From Defluviitoga tunisiensis (GTDB taxonomy: Bacteria > Thermotogota > Thermotogae > Petrotogales > Petrotogaceae), in the NCBI RefSeq assembly GCF_000953715.1, contig NZ_LN824141.1, forward strand, positions 1,924,501-1,988,500: DNA of 64,000 nt, given 5' to 3'. Every line of letters starts with the position of its first letter. The first letter of the stretch is position 1. Made by a program: the position numbers and the translations under genes. Below, piece by piece: positions 9,844 through 17,438 of this stretch. Below the pieces are notes generated by a model. It was not told where the DNA came from, did not search any database, and saw nothing but the letters and a program-made list of their open reading frames with translations.

Positions 9844-11349
9844 TCACTTTGAATTAAAAAATGTTCCTTCGAAGGTTTTTAGCTTATTTTCTTTGTTATA
9901 TATTGTCAATATATAACTATAGTCCTGTGATATATCTAAATCTGGTACTTCACCTAAAAGCAAAACCTCTTTTTCAGGCACTACCCATTCCTCACTAGAA
10001 GGTACTAAATCATAAACACCTATACTTACACCTTTTGAATTTATAATACTTAACGAACCTTTAGGTATTAAATATCCACTTCCAATATTTTTTACAACGG
10101 CACTGAATATTCCAATACCTTCCACAACCTCATAATTAGTACTTACCAATTCAACATCATATTCAACTTTTCCAATTATTAATTCAATATTGACTTCTTT
10201 TTGAGTTAAAAGATTTTCTAATTCATCATAAACATTCAAAACGATTTTCCCGTAGTATCCACCTTCTTGGGCATCTTTTGGTACACTTATTGACATAATT
10301 GCCCTTGCTGGTCTTTGAGGATATACAACCATCGTTTCTGTGGATCTTGAAGTTAACCAAGAAATCAAAGAGTATTTTTTGTCTAATCCAGGAAAATCTT
10401 TTGCACCTATTTTAACTGTAACATTTTTATTTGATAAATTTTGAAAACCTACTACAAACGATTTAACAGCACCAGGATAAAGAGTAAAGCTAAATTCATT
10501 TTGATCTAAAACTAAAGCTAGTTCTTCAAGCGGGGCAAACGAAAACCCTTCTGCTGGAACTGTTATATTAAAAGTAAAAACCTTTTGTCTATCAGAATAA
10601 TTTACGAAGAGATTCAATTTGTAATCACCAGGAGAAAGTAAATATTTTGGTGTTCCATAGAACATTACTTTATTACCTTTTAAAATCCTTTGAGCGGACA
10701 AATTATTTCTTTCCATATATTGAATCTTTAACGGGAACCTTTCAATAATTTTTCCTTTTTGATCCCTTAAAACTGCTTCTATTGATACAATCAGATCAAA
10801 ACTTGAGTCATTAAGAATTGAGGTTACAACGGTAGGTCGTCGCTCTTCGTTAGGAACAACTTCAAGATCATCTATACGTATTTGTGTAATTGTTATACCT
10901 TCAACATGTATTGTCAATCTGATAGCATATCTAATAATTATTCCTAACTGCCCGCTTGTTTCGACCCTTGGGGTAAACATTAAAATAAAATTATACGTAC
11001 CAAAAGGAGCATTCATGGGAATATTTATTTTTACCTCGGTAGCAGTTGTTGTGCCTGCTGGTACTGTTACCAGATTATCATATTGAATCCAACTCGAATA
11101 TAAAAAAGAATCAGGATCAACTTCTTCATAATTGAAATTTCCAGAAAAATCTTGCACCAATTGAAAAAGCGCAATACTGACTTGTTGTGTAGTATTTCCA
11201 GGTAGTATGTAGAAGGTTTCAGTTATCGTTTCACCAGGTCTGACATATTTTTCAACAGATAAAGGAGTCACACTAATTTGAGAGAAAGAAATCAAAAAAA
11301 ACAAAACAGAAAAAATAATAATTAAAAACACATTTTTCGTAGTAGACAC
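9844..11349 (-). CDS. Secreted Ig-fold protein, pilus-chaperone/DUF916-like
   Basis: I place the start at the GTG at 11349 (501 residues), because AGGAGG directly abuts the in-frame ATG at 11355 but lies 6 bases from the GTG. The signal peptide is STTKNVFLIIIFSVLFFLIS. The N-terminal ~130 residues (SVEKYVRPGETITETFYI, VPAGTTTATEVKINIPMNAP, IIIRYAIRLTIHVEG) resemble periplasmic pilus chaperones and the DUF916 WxL-interacting domain. More Ig-like repeats follow (about 150-260, 265-380, 385-500), one like the NEW3 or CARDB class. No C-terminal anchor or sorting signal is visible. It probably supports or binds the small secreted proteins encoded next to it; that is inference. Confidence 0.65.
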   Translation of the reverse strand: MSTTKNVFLIIIFSVLFFLISFSQISVTPLSVEKYVRPGETITETFYILPGNTTQQVSIALFQLVQDFSGNFNYEEVDPDSFLYSSWIQYDNLVTVPAGTTTATEVKINIPMNAPFGTYNFILMFTPRVETSGQLGIIIRYAIRLTIHVEGITITQIRIDDLEVVPNEERRPTVVTSILNDSSFDLIVSIEAVLRDQKGKIIERFPLKIQYMERNNLSAQRILKGNKVMFYGTPKYLLSPGDYKLNLFVNYSDRQKVFTFNITVPAEGFSFAPLEELALVLDQNEFSFTLYPGAVKSFVVGFQNLSNKNVTVKIGAKDFPGLDKKYSLISWLTSRSTETMVVYPQRPARAIMSISVPKDAQEGGYYGKIVLNVYDELENLLTQKEVNIELIIGKVEYDVELVSTNYEVVEGIGIFSAVVKNIGSGYLIPKGSLSIINSKGVSIGVYDLVPSSEEWVVPEKEVLLLGEVPDLDISQDYSYILTIYNKENKLKTFEGTFFNSK

Positions 11350-11435
11350 AAACATCCTCCTTTCCCATAATAAAACCCAAAATCGAAGGAACTAAAAACT
11401 AGTAAGATCTAATTATATAACAAAATAAGAAAAAT

Positions 11436-11482
11436 AAAAATTTGCCCCTTCAAGTTAATTTTAACACTTTTGGGGGCAAATT
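11436..11482 (-). terminator. Terminator after the small secreted-protein gene
   Basis: Arms AAATTTGCCCC (11438-11448) and GGGGGCAAATT (11472-11482) enclose a 23-base loop. On the minus strand the stem is followed by a T-rich tract. It separates this gene from the chaperone-like gene downstream. Confidence 0.7.
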
Positions 11483-11519
11483 CTTAACTTTTTATTATTA
11501 TTTATTTTTATACAAATTT

Positions 11520-11975
11520 TTATATTGAACTAATTGTAAAAACAACATCAGCAATGTGGGTGTTTGCAGGAACGGTTCCATAACTTAAATAATCATTAAT
11601 ATACGCAGTAGCATTGAAATACGCAGTAGCATTGAAACTTACTTCTCCTGGTTGTCCAAAACCACTTACAGATTTATCTATTGTTACACTAATTAAGTTT
11701 GCCCAATTTGAATATGATTGAACTGGTAATAGAGAGTAATCCACATCATAATTAACATTCGCTTCAGCCAATAATGCAACCGTATCTTCAACTGTACTTT
11801 CTGGATCAGCAGGATCAAAAACTAAATTAAAAGCTCCATCAACTTCTTCATTCACTGTAATTCTTACAAAAGCCGGAACCTCTAAATAAACAGGAACAGT
11901 TTCTGTATCTGCTACTGCTAACACTGATACTGCTAAAACCAATAATACTGACAATATTCCTAAAATTCTTTTCAT
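11520..11975 (-). CDS. Small secreted beta-rich protein (family A), promoter cut off by IS
   Basis: This 151-residue protein has a signal peptide (MKRILGILSVLLVLAVSVLA). Mature residues begin TVPVYLEVPAFVRITV, a motif shared with three other proteins in this cluster. Residues 45-59 (VDGAFNLVFDPADPE) match residues 293-307 of the 407-residue protein nearby. No cysteines and no anchor are present. Near the C-terminus the block FNATAY occurs twice, from a perfect 18-bp DNA duplication. The IS element begins immediately upstream: only one base separates the ATG from the 9-bp target repeat, and the ancestral ribosome binding site now lies beyond the IS. Function unknown; a structural surface subunit is possible. 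Confidence 0.75.
   Translation of the reverse strand: MKRILGILSVLLVLAVSVLAVADTETVPVYLEVPAFVRITVNEEVDGAFNLVFDPADPESTVEDTVALLAEANVNYDVDYSLLPVQSYSNWANLISVTIDKSVSGFGQPGEVSFNATAYFNATAYINDYLSYGTVPANTHIADVVFTISSI
11601..11636. repeat. Perfect 18-bp tandem duplication
   Basis: The unit ATACGCAGTAGCATTGAA occurs twice back to back and is in frame within the small secreted-protein gene. It adds six residues (FNATAY twice on the coding strand). The absence of any difference suggests a recent duplication. Confidence 0.9.
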
Positions 11976-11976
11976 A

Positions 11977-11985
11977 CCTTGTTAC
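11977..11985. repeat. Left 9-bp target-site duplication of the IS
   Basis: CCTTGTTAC here is identical to 13549-13557 on the other side of the IS. Nine bases is within the range reported for the IS256 family (8-9 bp). Confidence 0.9.
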
Positions 11986-12039
11986 GATTAAGTCTATATA
12001 ATGGTGTAAAAAGAAAAATAAGTTGAGCCAAAGCTCATG

Positions 12040-12081
12040 CCTCGGTTAGAATATAGTTACGACACAAATACCAAACCGAGG
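12040..12081 (+). promoter_or_regulatory. Hairpin overlapping the transposase ribosome binding site
   Basis: CCTCGGTT (12040-12047) can pair with AACCGAGG (12074-12081). The right arm runs into the GAGGAGG ribosome binding site of the transposase, so folding would hide part of it. Such hairpins limit translation of transposases from read-through transcripts. Confidence 0.5.
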
Positions 12082-12091
12082 AGGATGAACC

Positions 12092-13303
12092 ATGGCTCAG
12101 TTTAATATTACTATAACCGAGGAACTTTTGCACGGATTATTTTTATCAAATGGCAGGGATGAAGCATTTTCTAAATTATTGGAAGAAATCTTCAACCAGG
12201 TTCTCTTAGCCCAATCTACAGAACAAATAGGAGCAGAACCTTATGAGCGTACAGAAACAAGAACCGCCTACCGCAATGGATTTCGAGAAAGACAATTGAC
12301 TACTCGAGTGGGCACACTCACTTTGCGGGTACCGAGGCATCGCAATGGCCAGTTCTCTACAGAACTATTTTCCCGTTATCAACGCAGTGAACAAGCACTG
12401 GTGCTGGCAATGATGGAGATGGTCATAAATGGCGTTTCTACCCGAAAAGTAGAGCAAATTACCGAAGAACTATGCGGCAAGAAATTTTCTAAATCAGCTG
12501 TCTCCACTCTTTGCAAGAAGCTTGATCCCATAGTGGAGGCATTTAGAACACGACCTTTAAAGTGCCATTATCCCTTTCTCACGGTGGATGCCATCTATGT
12601 AAAGGTTAGAGAAAATGGTCGTGTACAGTCAAGAGGTTTGTTGATTGCCGTAGCCGTAAACGAGGAAGGCTATCGTGAAATCATTGGATTTCAATTAGCT
12701 AACAGCGAATCAGAAAGCAGTTGGGGAGAGTTCTTTTCTTCCCTTAAAGACCGGGGACTAAAAAATGTCGATCTTGTTACCTCCGATGACCACAAAGGAT
12801 TGGTTAATGCTGTTAGAAGGCACTTTCAGGGAGCTAGTTGGCAGCGCTGCCAAACTCATTTTTCCAGGAACATGCTGGACCATACACCCAAAGCATTGCA
12901 GCCTGAAGTTAAGGAAGAACTACGCCGGCTTTATGAAGCTGTTGATCTTGAGAGCGCTCGCAAAATCCGGGATCAGATCATCGAAACTTATGAAGCCAAG
13001 GCACCGAAAATGACAGGCCTTCTAGACGAGGCATTTGATGACATAACTGCAGTGCTTGCACTACCTCTAAAGTATAGAAAAAGGCTTCGTACTACCAATG
13101 GTGTCGAGAGGCTTAACCAGGAAATTCGCCGTCGAGAACGAGTGATTAGGATCTTCCCTAATGAGGCATCTGTCATACGTCTCATGGGCGCTCTATTGAT
13201 GGAACAGGATGAAAAGTGGCAGACGGGGCGTAAATACTTTGATATGCAGCTGTATTACCAAACCCATAAGGAGAAGAATCCAAACCCCATCACTGCTGCA
13301 TAA
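12092..13303 (+). CDS. IS256-family (mutator type) transposase
   Basis: This is a full-length 403-residue DDE transposase. An N-terminal DNA-binding region is followed by the catalytic core. The likely catalytic residues are Asp in LTVDAIYVKV (about 165), Asp in VTSDDHKGLVNA (about 230) and Glu in TNGVERLNQEIRRRERVIR (about 337). The family CxxH in RCQTHFSRN is present. No frameshift or stop is visible, so the element may be active. The GAGGAGG ribosome binding site is 6 bases before the ATG. Confidence 0.96.
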   Translation: MAQFNITITEELLHGLFLSNGRDEAFSKLLEEIFNQVLLAQSTEQIGAEPYERTETRTAYRNGFRERQLTTRVGTLTLRVPRHRNGQFSTELFSRYQRSEQALVLAMMEMVINGVSTRKVEQITEELCGKKFSKSAVSTLCKKLDPIVEAFRTRPLKCHYPFLTVDAIYVKVRENGRVQSRGLLIAVAVNEEGYREIIGFQLANSESESSWGEFFSSLKDRGLKNVDLVTSDDHKGLVNAVRRHFQGASWQRCQTHFSRNMLDHTPKALQPEVKEELRRLYEAVDLESARKIRDQIIETYEAKAPKMTGLLDEAFDDITAVLALPLKYRKRLRTTNGVERLNQEIRRRERVIRIFPNEASVIRLMGALLMEQDEKWQTGRKYFDMQLYYQTHKEKNPNPITAA

Positions 13304-13324
13304 AACACGCATTTATTCCACGTT

Positions 13325-13460
13325 CTGTTGACAACGAGCCTCTCATGGCATGTTTATAGGCATCACGGGCATCACCCCTTACTTTAATGGGGGTCAGGCC
13401 TTGGTGAGAAGGTGATGCCCGGCTAGCTAGCCTAACATGCCATGTACTCATTGTCAACAG
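13325..13460 (+). other. Long imperfect hairpin downstream of the transposase, inside the IS
   Basis: Nested matching arms give a 136-nt stem-loop: CTGTTGACAA/TTGTCAACAG (13325-13334 with 13451-13460), CATGGCATGTT/AACATGCCATG (13344-13354 with 13434-13444) and CGGGCATCACC/GGTGATGCCCG (13366-13376 with 13411-13421). No T-run follows, so it is not a normal terminator. The antisense open frame across it is an artefact of the structure. Confidence 0.75.
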
Positions 13461-13548
13461 CTTTCGCGGCATAAACGCTTATGATTATTGACTTATTAAG
13501 GTACTATATTGTAACCGAGGTAATTTACACACTATTTTGGACTTGACT

Positions 13549-13557
13549 CCTTGTTAC
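13549..13557. repeat. Right 9-bp target-site duplication of the IS
   Basis: CCTTGTTAC is identical to the left copy at 11977-11985. On the minus strand it is preceded by GGGGG, the ancestral ribosome binding site of the secreted-protein gene now on the far side of the IS. Confidence 0.9.
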
Positions 13558-13604
13558 CCCCTAATAAATATTATATTATTTAAGATTTTTATATCTTTAA
13601 CAAC

Positions 13605-13631
13605 ATTATATTTTTAGAACTAAAAATTCAA
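13605..13631 (-). promoter_or_regulatory. Candidate orphaned promoter of the small secreted-protein gene
   Basis: On the minus strand TTGAAT (13626-13631) and TATAAT (13605-13610) are 15 bases apart, a short spacer. Before the IS entered, transcription from here would have run through GGGGG and the start codon of the 11520-11975 gene. It now runs into the IS. The A/T-rich block AATTTTxATTGAATTTTTATTGA just upstream also occurs near 15870. Confidence 0.4.
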
Positions 13632-13800
13632 TAATTATCAATAAAAATTCAATCAAAATTATGTTACAGTTTCACGTATTATTATAAAACTCACTTCACT
13701 CAATTATATTGGCTTTTTTATTACATGCTTTTCATAAGTTCATAAATATCTATTTAATTTTAAAATCCCACAACATCAACAAAAAATGTCATCGGATACA

Positions 13801-14304
13801 TCACAAGGTTTCTATCTTAGACACTATTATTTCGATATTTCCAATCTGTCCTTCAAATTGAGGCAGCTTACTACTTACAAATTCAGACATATCCATTTCG
13901 AAAATTAATTTGTATTTCTCTATTCCTTTGTTTCTTTCCGCAAAAAGACGTTCTTTAGCACTGACTATCAACTGATTTGATAGGTCTGTTATATAAGAAC
14001 CGTAAGTTTCCTCAACAAGCATCTTAATTTCTTCATTCAGATCGTTTTTTAATTTAAATTCTAATACTAATAAATAATCAATATTTGCATAGACATCAAA
14101 TAAAATACTATCCTGAAAGATTATATAGCCTTCTGATAAATTGATCTCAAAGGACATTTGATCTTTACTCAAATTCGTAATCTTTATAAACTCTGGAACA
14201 CTTAAATATACAGATATTGTTTGGCTGTCAGAAACCTGTGCATATGAAATAGTGATTCCTAATATTAAAAAAAATAAAGCAGTAATTATTTTATACAACT
14301 TCAC
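13801..14304 (-). CDS. Small secreted beta-rich protein (family A relative)
   Basis: I place the start at GTG 14304, giving 167 residues. GGGGG lies 9 bases upstream and the signal peptide VKLYKIITALFFLILGITISYAQ then begins at once; the longer frame to 14418 adds only low-complexity Y/N-rich sequence. The mature protein starts DSQTISVYLSVPEFIKIT, the same pattern as the 11520-11975 product (TVPVYLEVPAFVRIT). The rest is divergent and has a charged middle (about 90-125). Function unknown. Confidence 0.7.
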   Translation of the reverse strand: MKLYKIITALFFLILGITISYAQVSDSQTISVYLSVPEFIKITNLSKDQMSFEINLSEGYIIFQDSILFDVYANIDYLLVLEFKLKNDLNEEIKMLVEETYGSYITDLSNQLIVSAKERLFAERNKGIEKYKLIFEMDMSEFVSSKLPQFEGQIGNIEIIVSKIETL

Positions 14305-14566
14305 GCCTTTTATCCCCCATATATATTGCTCATTATAATTGAAATAAACAATATTCTTTCTTATTATATCTTTATTATAAAAATAAGAATAAATATTATT
14401 ATAAAAATAATAAAACAATATTTTTGTAAATTTTCGAAGTGAAGAGTATCAAAAATACATGCTTTTTGAATTTATAAAATTAAGATCTGAGAGGATCCTC
14501 CCTTGCTCTCAACAACATTATCAAAGGGCCTTAGTATAGATGTAGGAAGTTAACTCGAATCTGATA

Positions 14567-15790
14567 TTAGGAAGAAGAAAGGGTAATATAAACATTCCCT
14601 ATTCGAACATCGTTATCTACAGTAAAAACTCCGTCTTGAAAAAGGATCAAAATTTGTTCTTTCTTTTGATTCCATAAATCAGCAAAGTTTGCTTTTAATT
14701 CAATATCAAAAGAATATTCGCCATTACTAACAGGAATTGTTTGATCATTTATCAAAAATATGTAATTGTGTAATAAATTGTATTCATTAAATATTTCCAG
14801 TTTCAAATTAATATTAAATGATGGGATACTAGAAGTTATAGTTACAGGTACAACAGAAGTATAACCATTTTCTGGATTTGCAGGATTAAAAATCAAGTGA
14901 AAACTTCCATCAACAACAACATTTATCGAAGGTCCTGTTATAAGATAATAAACAGGAATAGCAACATAAAAATAATAACCACCTTCCATCGGAATTGAAA
15001 CAACTGCATCTGCAACATGTAAACCTTCTTGTGGACAACCTGCATCAAAATACATTTTTTGTAATTTAGCCGCGTAATTATTATAATGATTGCCAATATT
15101 TGTACCAACTTGTACAGAGAAATTTATAGAACTGCCTGAAAAATAAGGGCTTTGAGTCCCTGTCAACTTCAATTCGTCAGTTAAAAATTCAAATTCTTGA
15201 TTAACTGGTTGCAAATGTACTCTAAGATTTAAGGGAGGTAAATTGTTTGAAGAAAATATAACATTAGAAAATTCTTCTTTCCACCATATAGAATTAGTTT
15301 CACCTTCATACAACGGTGTAAAATCAAATACAATTTTATTCTCAGTCATACTATATTCTATATCATAATTTGGAACAACATATACAATATTATAATATGC
15401 AATATTACTACCATTCGATTTAAGCATAACTTGTCCAATATTTATTCTTTGACCTTCAAGCAGAAAGATTTTTTGAAAATTGGCTTCCCACAAGGCACGC
15501 TTTTGTAAATCAAGCCTAATTAAAAATGCATTGTTTTCATAGTATCCATTAAGCGTTAAATAATTATTACCCATATTTTCTTCATAACAAAACAAATTAT
15601 AATTACTATTAAAAGACAGTTCAGAAGATAGACCGGATTGTGCACCGGTTAGTCTAATTATTCGAACATCATTATCAACATTGTTTTGGTCAAATATAAA
15701 TTCGATATCTCCTAAATATCCTGAATAATTTGTTGAAAATGAAGTTAAAGTAAAAAATATAAATAATGTAATATAAAGTAATTTCTTCAT
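14567..15790 (-). CDS. Large secreted multi-domain relative of the small secreted proteins
   Basis: This 407-residue protein has a signal peptide (MKKLLYITLFIFFTLTSFS). Internal repetition is visible: VDNDVRI occurs at 38-44 and again at 391-397, and LTGAQS (47-52) corresponds to LTGTQS (209-214). Residues 273-317 (AIPVYYL, VVVDGSFHLIFNPANPE) closely match the 151-residue protein, and HVADAVVSI (258-266) matches that protein's C-terminal HIADVVFTI. It therefore looks like two or three units of the same fold joined. AAGGAG precedes the ATG and a TATAAT box lies at 15835-15840. No anchor is seen. Function unknown. Confidence 0.7.
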   Translation of the reverse strand: MKKLLYITLFIFFTLTSFSTNYSGYLGDIEFIFDQNNVDNDVRIIRLTGAQSGLSSELSFNSNYNLFCYEENMGNNYLTLNGYYENNAFLIRLDLQKRALWEANFQKIFLLEGQRINIGQVMLKSNGSNIAYYNIVYVVPNYDIEYSMTENKIVFDFTPLYEGETNSIWWKEEFSNVIFSSNNLPPLNLRVHLQPVNQEFEFLTDELKLTGTQSPYFSGSSINFSVQVGTNIGNHYNNYAAKLQKMYFDAGCPQEGLHVADAVVSIPMEGGYYFYVAIPVYYLITGPSINVVVDGSFHLIFNPANPENGYTSVVPVTITSSIPSFNINLKLEIFNEYNLLHNYIFLINDQTIPVSNGEYSFDIELKANFADLWNQKKEQILILFQDGVFTVDNDVRIGNVYITLSSS

Positions 15791-15934
15791 ACTATTTTAA
15801 CTCCTTCTTTCTTTTTAAAACCTTATTATTAAATATTATACCTTATTTCAAGAATTTATATAAATTTTATCAATAAAAATTCAATAAAAATTATAAATAC
15901 CTCTTAAAATCATTACTATAAATTAACAATAAAT

Positions 15935-15963
15935 TTGACTTTTTCATTTTATCATGATATAAT
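15935..15963 (+). promoter_or_regulatory. Sigma-70 promoter of the 15997 secreted-protein gene
   Basis: TTGACT (15935-15940) and TATAAT (15958-15963) are separated by 17 bases, 34 bases before the ATG at 15997. The intergenic region is divergent with the 15790 gene on the minus strand. Confidence 0.75.
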
Positions 15964-15996
15964 TTTATTGAAAATTTATTAAGGTAGGGAAATTTT

Positions 15997-16470
15997 ATGA
16001 AAAAGATAAATTTTGTAACATTATTTATAATTTCTTTGTTTTTAATAAGTAGTTTATCTTTTTCGCAGACACAAGACAATGTCTCAATACCTGTGTTTGT
16101 AAGTATACCAAGTTATGCAAGTATTGAAGTAGATACAAATAGGATGGATTATGAATTAGACTTATCATCCCCTCAGAATATGGAAAAAGATATCAATGTA
16201 AGAATAATTGCTAACACCCCTTATCAGGTAGATGTTGGATTTGTTGCTAGTGTGGAAAATACAACACTTTCTGAATTTTTAAATGAGTGTTTTACTTATC
16301 AAATAGATTCAAAAGAACCAACCTTAGGTGTAATTGAAAGATCTATATCCGTAGGGTTTAATTTCAAAGATACATTACAAAATAATTCTGAACTAGAAGA
16401 AGAATTAATGAAAAATGGAGAATTTAATGATAAAGTTGGTAATTTCATATTCACTGTATTCGCTATTTAA
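15997..16470 (+). CDS. Small secreted beta-rich protein (family A relative), plus strand
   Basis: This 157-residue protein has a signal peptide (KKINFVTLFIISLFLISSLSF). The mature start DNVSIPVFVSIPSYASIEVD repeats the pattern of the three minus-strand relatives. The C-terminus (GNFIFTVFAI) resembles their final strand (IGNIEIIVSKI, IGNVYITLSS). It has its own strong promoter and terminator, so it can be expressed independently. Function unknown. Confidence 0.7.
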   Translation: MKKINFVTLFIISLFLISSLSFSQTQDNVSIPVFVSIPSYASIEVDTNRMDYELDLSSPQNMEKDINVRIIANTPYQVDVGFVASVENTTLSEFLNECFTYQIDSKEPTLGVIERSISVGFNFKDTLQNNSELEEELMKNGEFNDKVGNFIFTVFAI

Positions 16471-16505
16471 AATTCCAGCAAAATAAAATCAAATACTATT
16501 TATAT

Positions 16506-16534
16506 AAAAGGCAGAATAAGTCTGCCTTTTTTTA
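16506..16534 (+). terminator. Terminator after the secreted-protein gene
   Basis: AAAAGGCAGA and TCTGCCTTTT form a 10-bp stem with loop ATAAG, followed by a T-run. Confidence 0.9.
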
Positions 16535-16624
16535 TTTACAGTAACAATATTAATAAAATTTAACATATTATTCTTTTCCAGTAAACTTTTATCAAGTAAA
16601 ATATTCTTCGCAGAGGTGAGAAAT

Positions 16625-17176
16625 ATGTTTAACGAGGAGCTTAAAAGTAGTCAACTAGTTGTTGAATATGAAAAGTTTGAAAAGATTATTGAAAGAAGAA
16701 TAATTATTAGAAATTGGAAAGAAATTGAGCTACCCGCTGAGAATTCAAAAATTTTATCCCCCATTGAAGTTTTTTTTATACTTGAAAAGCGAGATAACCA
16801 AGTTTATGCTAGCGGAAAAGTAGAAACGTTGTTACAACTACATTGTTCTAGATGTTTGAAACCAATAGAATATTGGGTCGATGAAAATTTCGATTCTATA
16901 TATATTGATAGAAGGTATGAAAAATTTCTTTCTAAATCAGAACAATTAAAGTCACTAGAAAACACCATTTATTATGATAATTCCATAATTGATTTGACAA
17001 ATAGAGTAATTGAAGCTATAATATTAGCAGTACCAGAAATTCCTTTATGTAAAGAAGACTGTAAAGGATTATGTCAAATTTGTGGAGTTGATTTAAATGA
17101 AAATCCAAATCACTCTTGTGAAACTGATGAAATTGATCCTAGACTGTTGCCATTAAAAAAATTACTGGAAAAGTAG
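16625..17176 (+). CDS. yceD: YceD/DUF177 family protein
   Basis: I take the ATG at 16625 (183 residues), because the GAGGTGA ribosome binding site at 16613-16619 covers the alternative GTG at 16616. The family features are the CSRCLKPIEYWVDENFDSIY motif (about 75-95) and a C-terminal cysteine set (CKEDCKGLCQICGVDLN...C) likely to bind zinc. YceD almost always precedes rpmF, as here, and in plants and E. coli the family is linked to 23S rRNA accumulation. The molecular role is unsettled. Confidence 0.9.
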   Translation: MFNEELKSSQLVVEYEKFEKIIERRIIIRNWKEIELPAENSKILSPIEVFFILEKRDNQVYASGKVETLLQLHCSRCLKPIEYWVDENFDSIYIDRRYEKFLSKSEQLKSLENTIYYDNSIIDLTNRVIEAIILAVPEIPLCKEDCKGLCQICGVDLNENPNHSCETDEIDPRLLPLKKLLEK

Positions 17177-17252
17177 TGCTTTTTAAAGAGCGTTTTTAAA
17201 AGATACTTGCAATTAATAATTTGTAATTTCAAATCTAAAGGAGGAACTATTC

Positions 17253-17435
17253 ATGGCTGTACCAAAACAAAAACCATCTCGAAGTAGAACCCATTCAAGA
17301 AAGGCAAAGCTTTATGCAGCTTACAAAATTAATGTTGTTAAATGCCAAAAATGTGGTGAGCCTAAGTTACCACATAGAGTCTGTTTGAATTGTGGCTATT
17401 ATGGAGACAAACAAATATTAGAAATAGGTGAATAA
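17253..17435 (+). CDS. rpmF: Ribosomal protein bL32
   Basis: This 60-residue basic protein begins AVPKQKPSRSRTHSRKAK and has a zinc ribbon (CQKCGEPKLPHRVCLNCGYY). It has an AGGAGG ribosome binding site. The stop is followed directly by the plsX start region, so expression is coupled to phospholipid synthesis. Confidence 0.98.
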   Translation: MAVPKQKPSRSRTHSRKAKLYAAYKINVVKCQKCGEPKLPHRVCLNCGYYGDKQILEIGE

Positions 17436-17438
17436 TTG

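Larger units (their letters stand above)
11986..13548 (+). mobile_element. Complete IS256-family insertion sequence, 1563 bp
   Basis: The limits follow from the flanking 9-bp direct repeat. The ends form imperfect terminal inverted repeats: the left GATTAAGTCTATATAATGGT aligns without gaps to the complement of the right end, starting AGTCAAGTCCAAAATAGTGT. Both are followed by GTGTAAA or TGTAAAT. A second inverted pair lies inside (CCTCGGTTAgAATATAGT at 12040; its complement at 13503-13520). The element holds one intact transposase gene and a structured non-coding tail. Its base composition is visibly richer in G+C than its surroundings, which suggests recent transfer. Confidence 0.92.

Noticed and set aside
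12765-13185. Extra open frames on both strands inside the transposase gene
   Set aside because: They are shadows of the intact transposase frame, with no start signals or protein features.
13290-13472. Minus-strand open frame of 60 codons downstream of the transposase
   Set aside because: It lies across the two arms of the IS hairpin and has no ribosome binding site or family features.
14305-14418. 38-residue N-terminal extension of the 13801 gene
   Set aside because: It is a low-complexity Y/N-rich translation of AT-rich DNA before a good ribosome binding site and signal peptide.
15891-16079. 62-codon minus-strand frame
   Set aside because: It overlaps the promoter and signal-peptide region of the 15997 gene and looks like a reverse shadow.
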